From contig NC_058161.1 in assembly GCF_020080835.1 (NCBI RefSeq), positions 9,489,297-9,553,296 of the forward strand: a stretch of DNA of 64,000 nt, given 5' to 3'. This DNA comes from Cotesia glomerata (lineage: Eukaryota; Arthropoda; Insecta; Hymenoptera; Braconidae). The notes under the pieces were generated by a model. The model did not search any database. It had not been told where the DNA came from and saw only the letters and a program-made list of their open reading frames with translations. The translations under genes and the position numbers were made by a program. This document shows positions 24,060 through 36,300 of this stretch, in pieces. How positions within the stretch are numbered: the first letter of the stretch is position 1; every line of letters starts with the position of its first letter.

Positions 24060-27000
24060 TTAAAAACCAGGTTCCATTCTTACTGATAAAACCGTGCTAA
24101 GCATTCCTCGTATTTCCGCCATTTCTTGTCTACTCTTTACAACCATATTTTCTAATTTTTGATTTTTCTTCATCATTTTACGCATTTTTCTCCAACAACT
24201 AGTATTGCTTGCGTGACAACAACAGTCTTTAGATTCTGCGTCATGTCTACAAATTTGTTCTGATTCATCGCTTTCACAGCAAAGATCACGTCTTTCCAAA
24301 TTACAAGACAGTTCTGACTTGACCTCTGGTTCTAATCGTTCACAATCATTACAATCATTTTCATAAGACGCTGCTTCGACGTCATTGATTCTTGCTTGTC
24401 GCCGAAAACTGCGTCTTCTATCAGAAGCTGGTTTTAAAGTTGACTTTATAATTCCATCGCTAAATCGTCGGCCCTCTTCACTACTATGACTCGAATGTTT
24501 CTCATCCACAATATGAGCACCGTCGCTGGCTCTTCGAGTGTTACTAGGCGTTTCCTCATGTTCTTTTTTACTTCTAATTCCACGTACGTATTTCCGCGAT
24601 TGTCTTGAATTATTTTCTACTGTATTTGAATTGTTACTAGAATTAAAATCAGACTCTGATAACGAAGAATCAAAAAGTTCTTCATCAGATTTTTGTTTTG
24701 TTATTTTCCTTTTTAATTTTTCTGTTTGTTCATTATTATACTTTTGAAGAGTATAATCTGGATGATCAGTAATTGAGCTTGGCGTATAGGAATTTTTTAG
24801 ATTATTTTTAAAGTCAGTTGAATTTTCACTAGTAGAATCTTGGTGATTTGTGGAATTTATTATTTCTATAAGATCACCATCTCCATTAAAAGCAAAAGAT
24901 TTTTGTCCTAAAACATTAAATATATTAATTGATTATTATAATTTCATTTTATTTTATTTACTTTTGTTTTTTAATTTTAAAGTTTTGATTATAAATGTCA
25001 ATGTCAATTTATACATACGCGTGTATGTATTAAGTTCTTATTCATATAAATTTATATAACAAAGTAGGTTTCAAACTTCCTTATCAAACTTTATATTTTA
25101 TTGTTTAAAATATGACTTTACCTATTATCATTCGTTTGTTTCGCATGTCAGGACTTCGTGAACGTTCTCGCTCAAGAAATTGTCTATTGTTGGGCGATAG
25201 TACAGAAAGTCGAATTTCCGGTATTGCTTGAGAGTTGTATGATTCCGTATTACAGTTATTATTGTTATTACAGATTGATTGTACGTCGGATTCATGACTC
25301 TCGTGTTCTCGTAACCGCTCCATAATCTTCTGAACTATTTCTGATGGCGCTACATATGGCGATCCTAAATTAAAATAAGAATTACAAATATAATTCAATC
25401 ATATACATTCAACATTAAAGATTCATGGAAAATTCCATCGACGTTTATAAATAAAACAAAATTCACATGCCCAAGCCAAAGCATATATAAAATAAATAAA
25501 GTAGAAAAAATTTATTATTAGTCTAAAATAAGCATAGTACCAAAAAATAATGTGTTCTATTTAACAAACATAATATACGAAAGAAAAATAAGTTCTAATT
25601 TGGTTGGAAGTTTTAATTCATTAACTTAATAAAATAAAGATTATAGTTTATCTCTCATATGTTGGGCGCAAAAAAAGATTAATAAATGGATATAAGGTCA
25701 AAATAAAAATCAAGTTATTATAATATATAAAAAATCGTTATGACGATTAATCTCATAGCAAAATAAAAGAAATTAAAATACAAAAACAATTGAAAAAGAG
25801 AAAAAAAAAATTTTATTTTGTAAATATTGTGACGTCCAACATCATTAAAGAGACTTACTAAATCATTAGGTCCAGAGTATCTACGACGTTGCACGCGTTT
25901 TGGCACTCTGAGCGCGTCGTTGCTACCTATAAAATCACCATAAGCTTACAAATACAGACCAATAGTCCAATGCCTATTCATCACTTCCGATTATAATTTA
26001 ATAGTCCTACATTTATTTTTAGACCTACATTTAATTATTTCTATTGAAATTCAAGGTTATATTCAATTTTATTTAAAGTCTACTTGATTAATAGTTGAAA
26101 TGTTGATAAATTAAATGATTATTTAAATAATAAATAAATAATTTATTACCAGTGAGTCCGCGGTATCCCAAAGACGCAGTATCAATTGATTCGTTAGTCT
26201 CTTGTTGCTGTCTCATAAACTCATCAATGGCGATACCGCGTAATTTAGACGGTTGTAAAAATCTTTTTGGAATTCTTGAAAGTGGACCTTCTGCTTGTGA
26301 ATTGTTGGAACCACCACCGAATCCCAGTCCTAAGAGAATAGCCTCTGGATCTGGTTTACGTAACTCCAAAAGACTTTCCACGCTGCTGCAGTGACTGCTG
26401 TCAGATTGTAAACTCGGATCTCGTACTAATCTACTGCGTGGGAAACTGAAGTTTATTATCTTAAATGTTAATTATCATAATTTTTAAGTGAATTACTGTT
26501 TAAGGAAATAATATTTTCAATAATAACAAACCTTGGAATACTTGACATCGCTACTGCGGGTGAACTAGGAGCTGATAAAGTCATAATTGGATTCTTGAGT
26601 GATGTCACTTTTTTCAAGTGATGGTGTTCTTCAGGTACTAATGACGATGAACTGTCATGAGACTCAATGTGAATGTCGATTGAAGATTTTGTGGGAGATG
26701 GAATGGAGTCAACCCATTGCTGTACTGGTCCACCGTTCCTTCTCATCTCCCAAATTCCTCTAAGCCAGTCTGTTACTCTTATTATCGCTTCTTTGCCAAC
26801 GTTTTCTAAAAAACAGGTAATTTTTTGCCTATTTATTTATGTTAATTCATAAATTATTATTTTTTTTTAATACATATGATCTAAACACACAATCAAATTT
26901 AAACATTTATATTTTAATCATAAATAATTTCAATATTTACTTTTTGAATTTTTAAAATAATTATACACTGAACACACATTATGATATGATAAACGAGTTT

Positions 27001-27351
27001 GATGCATTGATGATAATTCAAACAAAAATTCACATAAATTATGTAAATATGAACTCAAATTAAAGTAGAATATTTATAACTAAACTATAAATGTTATAAA
27101 TACGGCAGAGATGTTTTTTTAGCTTAAAGAATACTAAATACATTTATTAGATAACGTATAAGATTGTGCAGTGCAAGAGTATATTAAATTATCTTCTGAA
27201 AATAAAAATATTAACAAATAAACACTTTAAGTGTAAATAATGAATAGTTGACATTGTGATTAATTAGAGTGAAAGTGATAGGAACACACATTGATTGAAA
27301 TCCTAATAGATCTACACCTTTCATTAATGATATTGTACCTGGATCTATCAT
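24060..27351 (-). CDS. ITPR-interacting-domain protein (KRAP/TESPA1 family)
   Basis: Exons, 5' to 3': 27351-27339 (MIDP), 26805-26532, 26445-26150, 25926-25855 (3' border uncertain), 25364-25122, 24907-24060; 1746 nt, about 581 aa. The N-terminal part carries the features of the ITPRID/KRAP/TESPA1 family, which tethers IP3 receptors to the actin cortex: RVTDWLRGIW, VQQWVDSIPSP, PDPEAILLGLGFG, SRIPKRFLQPSKLRGIAIDEF. A long low-complexity Ser/Asn-rich stretch follows, then a short Cys-rich run (CCCHASNTSCW), a basic coiled coil (KMRKMMKKNQKLENMVVKSR) and a C-terminus ending RMEPGF. The canonical donor of exon 4 (TTA|gtaagt) would shift the frame into exon 5. A donor 4 bases further (GTAA|gtctct) restores it. 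The family call rests on the GFG/IPKRF block. Confidence 0.7.
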
Positions 27352-28731
27352 ATCCTGGGATGCACAAACATATGTTAATATCTTAAAAAATAAAACTTAT
27401 TAAACATAAAAAATCACACGAAATAAAGTCGATTCTAATATGTCAAAAGTCACGTAGGATAATGTCTCACTTATTATTCATATTGCCTTGGTAAAAAAAA
27501 AAAAAAAAACAAATTTTTAATTGGTTTCAATTAATAAATTAATTATGATATTTAAACAACAAGCAAAAAATTGTCTTACCTTAATAATATCAATCTACAG
27601 TGTCCTCAAAACTAGTTTGCGTGATGGTTGTGAAATTGTTTATTTATTTGATACAATGTAAAAAATAATATGTGTATGATATGATCCAAATGACTTGTGA
27701 GTGCGCAAAGTTATTGAGAGACTGGAACAGCCACTTGTTAAATTCCCCCCACATGATTAAAGTCTTTGACAAACTCGTAATTTGTTATTGGCGGTAATAA
27801 AAATATTGAAATATGAGTTATCAGTTAACAGTATACTGGAAAAAGAAATATTTATGATTATTATGGATGAAAAATGTTTAATAACATACATATAATGTTA
27901 ATAAGATAAGTCTGAACAATAAATTAGTAATTAATAATTAATTAAATATTAACTGGGTAGAATAAATCATTATACGTTACTGTTTCAGACATGACCCTGA
28001 AGTTGGCACATAGCTGACAAAAATAATTTTCAGATAAGGATATCCCGACTAGGAATGGAGTTACGGCAAATGTACGCATGTCAGATTATTTGGCGCGAAA
28101 ATATCTACATGTACAAAATTTTTTTAATTTTGAAAATTTTCCAAAAATTTTTTATGACCAAAAATAATTTTTGGAAAGCTCTCTAAAAGTTTTGGATGAT
28201 CCAAGTTTTTCATCATTTTCATTTATTTTCAATTATTTGTATGTACATTTTTTCAAATTGCGTTTTTTGTGCTGGGAGCTGTGGTTCAAAGTAACTCCTT
28301 AAAAAATAATTTTTTTTCAAAATAAAAAATTGTACATATAGTTTTTATAAAAATACACATGTACATTTTATGATTTTTCTAAAATTTGAATATTTTCAAA
28401 GATATCCGTATCCAAAAATTTTTTTTAATTTTTGGATGCGGATATGAATTTGAAAAAAAATTTTTTTCGAAAAAAACAAAAAAGTACTTGTTTATTTTTA
28501 CAAATACACATGTACATTTTTTGGATTTTTTCAAATTTAGATATTTTCAAAAATATCCTTATCCAAAAATTTTTTTTAATTTTTGGATGCGGATATGAAT
28601 TTGAAAAAAAATTTTTTTCGAAAAAAACTAAAAAGTACTTGTGTATTTTTCGAAGAACTATATGTAAATTATTTTTCTTAGTACTTTTTCCAATTTTTTA
28701 AAAAATTTGTGATTGAAAATTTCGTGTGCCT
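27352..28731. other. Intergenic, AT-rich, with a tandem duplication
   Basis: Upstream of the ITPRID-like gene. It holds poly-A/T runs and no gene. From about 28345 to 28640 two copies of a roughly 151-bp unit lie in tandem, each with tacacatgtacattt, atccaaaaatt and ggatgcggatatgaattt. The reading frames crossing them repeat with the unit and are not genes. Near 27994 the string atgaccctgaagtt is also found inverted near 50240. Confidence 0.5.
28345..28640. repeat. Tandem duplication, about 151-bp unit, two copies
   Basis: The marker ggatgcggatatgaattt occurs at 28434 and 28585, 151 bases apart, and the flanking sequence matches on both sides (tacacatgtacattt upstream, gaaaaaaacnaaaaagtact downstream). 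The unit itself contains inverted pieces (ggatatc..., atccaaaaattttttttaat). Confidence 0.7.
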
Positions 28732-29580
28732 AAAGGTAAAAGGGCTTATAACAATTTATGCGCCCTTTTACCTTTGCAAAGGTAAAAGGGTGCATATTTT
28801 TTTTTTTTATTGCTAATCGAGTAGTAGACACATTCTGCGCTTAAAATTGAAAAAAAAAAAAATTATATAGGTAAAGGGCGTATGTCTTAAATTATACGCC
28901 CTTTTACTTTTAAGAATTCGAAATTTTGGTGATCTAAAGGTGAAAGGGCGTATAATTTTTTCATCCGACCAGTTTACAAAATAACATATTCGTAGTTTAA
29001 AAATGTGAAAAAAAACTTTCTGTGGTAGTAGCGGCGTAAAAACTCAACAATACAATTTTTTTAAAGTTAAAAAAGAAAATATATCGAAAAAACGGCATTC
29101 GGCCAAACCCGAAATGGAAGGTAGATTTCACTGATTGATATTCTTGATCAAATAACGTACATAAGTCAGTTGTACTACACATTGCCTGAAAATAGTTCAA
29201 TTGCAATCTTAACTTTGAAAAAATAACTAAAAATGGTCAAAATGTCAATGTTATAAACGTCAAATTATTTATTTTAATAAATAGTTATTATAAAATTTGG
29301 ATTCTGGATGCTTGATCATGATGAAACAACTGTTCTGTCAACGGCACCAGTAGTTATATTCAATAGGATGATTAAAATGGGAAATTTCAAAATATTTCAA
29401 TGTTATCTGTCATTGTGATTTTTTTTATTACTTAATTTGTTTTTGATTGGTTTATTTTCTATTAGTTTATATCAAGCTTTGTATATGAGGCTGTTATTTG
29501 AGTATAACTTGTCTTGTGAAACTATTATTTAACATTTGGTATAAAAAATACAATTTTTTTTTATCCGCCCTTTTACCTTT
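28732..29580. mobile_element. Cluster of AAAGGTAAAAGGGC hairpin elements
   Basis: Seven copies of an AAAGGTAAAAGGGCGTAT-like end motif lie in alternating orientation: + 28732, - 28760-28775, + 28778, + 28869, - 28894-28911, + 28936, - 29565-29580. Adjacent plus/minus pairs make hairpins of 40-50 bp. The last pair would bound a 645-bp element (28936-29580). No coding capacity. The interpretation as nested MITEs that inserted next to or into each other is an inference. Confidence 0.6.
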
Positions 29581-29694
29581 AACCCTTTAGAGTCAGAGGA
29601 TCTTGAAACGTCTTCGCGTGAGAGTAGTGGGGAGAGCGCAAATCCATAGTAAGACCCAAGAGTGGGGTTTCAAGGTCAGACTCTAAAGGGTTAA
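29579..29694. mobile_element. piggyBac-type MITE, copy B (116 bp)
   Basis: TTAACCCTTTAGAGTC at 29579 and the inverted GACTCTAAAGGGTTAA ending at 29694. TTAA borders with CCC ends indicate piggyBac-type mobility. It has the same length as copy C. It abuts the right end of the hairpin cluster. Confidence 0.7.
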
Positions 29695-29758
29695 GTAGTA
29701 CTTTAGCTCCTACAGACTCTTAAAATTAATCAGTGGAATTTCACTGATTCCAACCAGT

Positions 29759-29893
29759 GCATGAGAATTTCACTCGTGAATCAGTGAAATCCACTGATTA
29801 AATCAATGAACAAAATATTTGCGCGCATTCGCGCTGTTATATGTCCACTGGTTAAATCAGTGGAAATCTACTGATTCACTAGTGAAATTGTCA
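29759..29893. repeat. 135-bp palindrome with TCAGTG units
   Basis: The arms aatttcactcgtgaatcagt (left) and actgattcactagtgaaatt (right) are inverted copies. Inside, cactgattaaatca and tggttaaatcagtgg pair again around a gcgcgcattcgcgc core. It is preceded by a partial related unit at 29730-29760. Likely a hairpin MITE. I could not define a target duplication. Confidence 0.5.
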
Positions 29894-29894
29894 A

Positions 29895-31314
29895 ACTACA
29901 ATTGTCAACTACAGTTCCTATAGACATAAAATTTGATAGAACCTCAAGAGAAACCCCACAATCCTTATAAGAAATAGAATTTAATGAATTCCGTAGTGAA
30001 ATGATTTTCATTCTTTGCAGTAGCTATAGCTTGTAAAATGAAATTTTTAATTGTTAGCACGCACCCCCGCAATCCCTGTTGGGGATAGGTTGTCATAAAA
30101 TCCTCTGTTAGATCACTTCTACATAACTCATAGAAAATTCCTATCAAATTTGGAGCCTTTAGGAGCTATATAGTTTGAAAACGGAAATTTTGCATTTTTA
30201 ACGCCCGAGCAACACTTCTTGTGAGTGGAATTTCTTAAAATCCGTTCTGAGCTGACCTCTACTCGGCGAAAGAAATATTCCTATTACATTTGAAGTCTCT
30301 ACCCCTGATGGTTTCAGAAATATCGTGATATTTCAATACATAGGTGGAAATCCCTTATATATATAGATAAATATTGAATTAAATTGACAAAAAAAAAGTT
30401 TTTCTTTTGTTTAAAATATAATTTTTATGAATAAAACCTAAATTTATAAAGATGCAGGTGTAGTTTTTCGAAAATTGAGTGAATTTTGTGTATTGTTTAA
30501 GTAAAGTGAGCTTGTAAACTAAATATATATCCAAAAAAAGAATCTTTTATTTAGAAAAAAATTGATAATTTGGTAGGAAATAAAAAAAATTGAATTCTGA
30601 AAAAATGCAGTTGTAGATTTGGATATAATAAAGGCCTGCATTTTTTTATTTTTCCTAATTTTTTCTTTTTTTAATTTTTATTGCTTGCCCAACGTTCTAG
30701 TGATTTTTCAAAAAAAATAATTAAATGCAGGTCTAAATTTATTTAAAAAAAAGGTTAGTACTGAATTTCAGATTTTTTTATCTAAAAGTGTTGATTAGAG
30801 CACTCGTCAAAGTTTTATTTTCAAAATTTCATCCCAAAAAAAATATCATATTTCATTTACAAATAAATGCACTTTTAAGTATTCAGAAAAAGAACAACTG
30901 CTATTTTTTTAATTTAAAAAAATCGATTTCCTCGCTGAAATATCGATTGTCAAAATTTTCGATTGTCGGTTGTCGGCTAAGTTCACAGTCATTACATTAT
31001 AATTTTTATTTTTTAGTCAAATAATAAATATCACAATTTTTATTTTCCAGGCTGAAAATTTATAACAATTTGAACATTAAAAACAATATTTTTAATTGTG
31101 TTGCTACAATTTTCATAAATTTGAAAATATTTTTGATATAATAACATAAACTAAAATGTTAAACAGGTGATTGATTTGTTATTGTTATTTAGTATATATA
31201 TATAGATTAGTGCTGAAATTTCATAACCTTCAAATTATAACAAAGTGTGATTGATTCATCAATTCGCAAGTATCAGTAAATAGTAGTTATTTTTTATATA
31301 TTTATTTTTTAGCA
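29895..31314. other. Intergenic, AT-rich
   Basis: No gene supported upstream of TSR3. It contains AT-rich low-complexity sequence. Frames at 29965-30147 and 30788-31024 have no family features. The TSR3 promoter should lie near 31200-31314. Confidence 0.4.
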
Positions 31315-32938
31315 ATGTCGAGTAAGAAGAAAAATAGGGATAAAATCCTTGAGAGACGTAAAAGACAGGTTGTTGGAAAGGAGGAGAGATATAGACAAGA
31401 AAGAGACAAATCTGATCCTGAAGATGACCAGACATGTTAGTTATTATTCATCTATTACATGCACATAATATTATTTATAACTGTTACATAAAAATATTCA
31501 TGGACAGAATCTTTTTATTTAATTTTTTAAACCAGGTCGTAGAAGATATAAATTGAAGCTACGTGTTTTTAATTATTTATTATAATTCAATGTCATTTAA
31601 ATAATAAACATTTTATTAGTGGAACAGCTGTTGCTTATTTCAAAAATTAATGCAATAGTTAACCCTTCAGTACCCTCGCGATGGGAATTTTTCTCACGCA
31701 ACAACATTCAACTTATAGGATGTCGCTGCAGTGCAAGTGAGACACTAAAAAGAACGTGGGTACTGAAGGGTTAAAATCTTTAACAGATTCAATAAATTGT
31801 ACTATTATTAAGTTGTTAATAAATATTATTCAGCTATGATAAGAGTTATTTTTAAAATAACAACAGACGTCTTTTCATGTTAAGAACTTATAGACTATTT
31901 GTTTGTCTTAATATTTTTAAAAATTGATAATAAAAAACGGAGTTCTTTATGGCTTTCATTTCAATTACATTTAAAGTATTTTAATTGAGCAAATTTATAA
32001 AATTCTGGACTAATAAAATCTGACGATAATATAAAACTAAATTATTTTTAGATTTACATGAATATTTTTCATTCAAATGGAATATTTCCTTTCAGATCTC
32101 GAAGTTGAATCACCAATTCCTTTTCCAGTGGCAATGTGGGACTTAGAACATTGCGATCCAAAAAAATGTTCAGGAAGAAAATTATCGAGGCATGGTCTTA
32201 TCAAAACGTTAAAATTGAATGCTAGGTTTCCAGGATTAGTATTAACTCCAGTGGGAACAAAAGTATGTGTATAAAACTATAAATAAGTCTAACAATAAAT
32301 GTTACTTAATTTAAGATGATAATTATATTTTTTTACAGTGTGTTTCACCAACCGATCGCGAAATAGTAAAAGACAATGGATGTGCAGTTGTAGATTGCAG
32401 TTGGGCAAAATTGGATAATACGCCTTTCAGCCGAATGAAAAGCCCAAATCCACGGTTACTGCCATTTCTAGTAGCAGCAAATCCAATTAATTATGGAAAA
32501 CCATGTCAATTAAGTTGTGTGGAAGCTATTGCAGCAACATTAATAATAACCGGTTTCCCTGAAGAAGCTGATTTCTATCTTGGAAAATTTTCATGGGGTC
32601 ATGCGTTCATAGAACTCAATTCTGAATTATTAACTGCTTATGCTGCATGTAAAAACAGTGAAGACATAATCGCTGCGCAGGATAAATTTCTAGCTGACGC
32701 TAGACAAGAACGATTGGACCGGTTAGGTATATATAATATTTTTAATTACTCAATTTATCAATTACTAATATCAAATTATTTTTTATTAGCGATGCCTGAT
32801 TTTCCTCCGAGTGAAGAAAGTGAATCTGATGATGAAGAAAAAGAAGACACGGTTGAAAAAAATGATGAAATAAATGAAATAAATAAATTAAAAATAGACG
32901 ATGCAGAAGGCGAGACTTCTGAAATAACAACTAATTAA
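31315..32938 (+). CDS. TSR3: 18S rRNA aminocarboxypropyltransferase TSR3
   Basis: TSR3 transfers the 3-amino-3-carboxypropyl group of S-adenosylmethionine to the hypermodified pseudouridine of 18S rRNA late in 40S maturation. Exons are 31315-31435, 32096-32262, 32339-32726 and 32790-32938 (825 nt, 274 aa), with correct splice sites and phase. After a lysine/arginine-rich N-terminus, the SPOUT-like core has the family blocks [64 protein letters not shown] and [12 protein letters not shown]. The C-terminus is an acidic tail, as in other eukaryotes. AATAAA lies at 32993. A piggyBac-type MITE (31659-31774) sits in intron 1. Confidence 0.95.
31659..31774. mobile_element. piggyBac-type MITE, copy C (116 bp), in TSR3 intron 1
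   Basis: TTAACCCTTCAGTACCC starts at 31659 and the inverted gggtactgaagggttaa ends at 31774. The TTAA borders and CCC ends match copies A and B, and its first 12 bases are identical to copy A. No coding capacity. Confidence 0.75.
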
Positions 32939-33349
32939 CAGTGTGGTAATTTTAGTGAATTAAAAATATTATTGATTTCAATAATTATATTTAATAAAGC
33001 CAAAAATACTGCCCATTTACTGTTTTACACCAATTGTATTACAGTAAGTATGGTTAAATAATTAAGTGATTAATTATTTTTAACACAGCGTATTTAATTT
33101 TTACGTTGTTGATTTAAACATAATTATGTAAGAAAAAAAAATTGATTTATATAAACATAAATATTACAATAATAATACTACCCAACTAAAAATTGGGTAT
33201 TGTATTGAGCAAACAACCTTGATCATTTGAATCTAGACTTAAGATTAAATATCATTATCATCACATATATTTATTTATTTACTTACGCACTTCATTAAAA
33301 AAAAACATAAATTCACAATAGCTATTTAATTTATCTTTAAATTATAATA
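32939..33349. other. 3' intergenic between TSR3 and ZnT
   Basis: About 410 bases between two converging genes. It contains the TSR3 AATAAA (32993) and AT-rich sequence. No gene. Confidence 0.5.
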
Positions 33350-36300
33350 TTATTGTAAAGATTTACATTGCTTACAATTTTCCATTTTTTCATTGAATTC
33401 TTCGATTTGTAATGTCATTTCAAAGAAATTATACCGATCGTGAATATTCCTCGTCGCTGTACGAAGGATATGTTGTGGACTGGCACCAGGATCTGTTGAA
33501 AAAATACAAATTATTAGTGTAAATAAATAGAATTATTTTAATTGAAAAAAATTAAATGAAAGTACAAAAATTGACTCACTAATGGCAAGATGAGCTGAGA
33601 GTGCGGTTTTATCGAGTGACAAAGCCCAAATTCTGAGATTGTGAACTTTTACGACGCCTTCAATCTGCATGAAAATATTTTCAACTTCTGAATACTCAAA
33701 ACCTTTGGGTATTCCTTCCATTAAAACATTCATTACATCTTTGATAATAGCTATTGTTGTAAACAATACAAGCACGGAGAATAAAAATGTACAAATGGGA
33801 TCAACAATACTCCAGGTTGGCTAAAATGAAGTATTATTGACAATTATAAATTATAATTATTTAATTATATATTTAAAGTAACTTTATTAAGTAAAAAAGG
33901 TTTTACCTTGAAATAAATAATCAAGGCAGCAACAAAAACGCCAGTACTCTGAATAAAATCGCCAATAACATGAATATAAGCAGCTCTGACATTAATATTC
34001 TGATCTTTTTCATGGTTGTGACCATGTCCGTGCTCATGTCCATGACCGTGGCCATGTTGATGTAGTGTCAACCCCATTCTAAAAAAAATATTTAAAACAA
34101 ACGTGAGAAGTCATTTTTTCAGAGTAAAAAACTCATAAACATTTAACAATATTTAATTAAAATTTTAAATAAAACTAACACAAGATTTACCGCAACGCCA
34201 ATGACAGAAGTGATCAGCATCATTTCAGCATCCAATTCAAAGTCTTTGTTGACTATTCTTTCAACAGCGAGGTAAAAAAGTATTCCAGTTACTACCCATA
34301 TCAGCAAAACCGAAGTAAGCGCTCCAATAATCTTAAAAAAAATATTTTTTTTAATTACATAACTAGTCATAGTAAATCAGTTATTAGATTTTATACTGTA
34401 GCCACTATTTACCTCGGCTCTGTACCAGCCAAATGGCATTTTTCTCGTTGCAGGTCGACTCGCGATCCATAGCGAAAGCAGTGATATTAAAAATGATGCA
34501 AAGTCTGTAAGTAAATGAGCTGCATCCGTTGCTATTGCCAAACTGTTTGATAATATTCCACCAACTATCTCAGTAATCATAAATATAACACATAATACAC
34601 ATGCAATTATTAATTTCCGTCTAGCTTTCTTGTCAATAGCTTCATCTCTTTCTCTATGACAATGATCTTCAGCTGAAAAATACTCTATTAATCAATTAAT
34701 TGATCATTAATTTATTAATATAATACTCTAAATACTAACATAAACAAATAAATTTTAATTTAAAAAATGTATCATGTATTGTTGTTATTTTTATTTTTGC
34801 TTGAATTATGCTCGTAATGTTTGCATAATCGGAAGCACAAATTATAACATTCCAAAAGAATGCTATGCATAATATAAAATGTTATTTATATAAATGTCAT
34901 TGAAATAATAAATTTTCGAGTAGTCACGTATTTGCTGCTTAGCTGGTAGTAATTATTAAGTAAAAAAATTGCTTACCCTGAGAACGACTTGGGTAATTGC
35001 CTACAGAAACTTCATTATCAGTATTTTTAATAACTGTACAACATCCAGATAATTTTCCATGCACACAAAAAATTACTCTTTTACTGGATGTATCCGTAGA
35101 AATTGATTCATTGTTGTTGGGTGGAATGCTTGTGCCGTATCCAAAGGCGGCTTGATCTTTGAATCTATTAAAAAAAAAAAAATTATTATTATTTATCAAT
35201 ATTTTTAAGGTAATTAATTGATAGCGATCAATCAAGCCAAAACAATTGAATAATAATTTCTATCTAAATACAAACAATATAATTTTTCATCATATTTCAA
35301 AAAAGTTTTAATAGTTCAACAAACAAATAAAAAGAAACAATTAATTTTCTTGTAGTTTTTAATATGCATCGTTATCAGTGGAAATAAAAAACTTGAAAAA
35401 AAATTATTGTATGCGGTATCAGATAATGACAACATAAGTAAACTTTATCCTTAGTAAGTAACGTAAAATAACTTTAAGAATATGAACCAAACGAAAGTTT
35501 TAACGATGAAATTTATAAAACATATCTGTGATAGCATTAAAGTTTCATTTTTATGATCACTATAAATGATGAATATTTTTTTTTATTATGCAACAATGTT
35601 ATGTTTCAATTTTTTTATGTTTCAAATTAAAATAATTAATTCGATTGCGTGCACTCAAGTATTAACATACAATCATTGTAATTTGATCAATTATCATAAT
35701 CTTTAATTATTAATTATCAATTCTTATAAACATTAATCTAAAAAATAAAAACATTTAATCAATAGTTTGTTGAGTAAATAAATCGCTGAAATATTTACAT
35801 TTCAGTTAATCGATTAATACAAAAAATTAATTGAATGAATAAATAAATACTAGCAACAGACGGTAATATTTTTATGTCACATTCAAATGTCAATAATAAA
35901 CATAAAATTATAGCCGTCTGTCTTTATTGTTTATTTATTTTTTTCTCTTCATCTTCCGATAAAGATAACGGTAGCAATACTCCAACCTTGACTTGAATTT
36001 GTTGTTAAAAATTTTTTCTAATTACTTGATTCTAAGCAGAAATTTTTTTTTATTTCTAATTATTATTATATGGTAATTAATCAGAAGGACACCATTAAAA
36101 AGTAATAATGTAGTAAACGAATAATAGATTAACAGCACGATGATGCCGTTTTTTTTTCTTCATTCTTTTACTTGAGCCAAGAGTTCTCGGTAATTTTACG
36201 TAATAAATGTATGTAGAAGAATGAAAACCAGATCACTGTGAGAATAAAACGTAAGTATGACTAAATTTTTTCTTCAATCTTCCTGAAATAATTATTTCAG

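Noticed and set aside
28386..28701. Two overlapping Phe/Lys-rich frames
   Set aside because: They repeat with the 151-bp DNA unit and have no protein-like composition.
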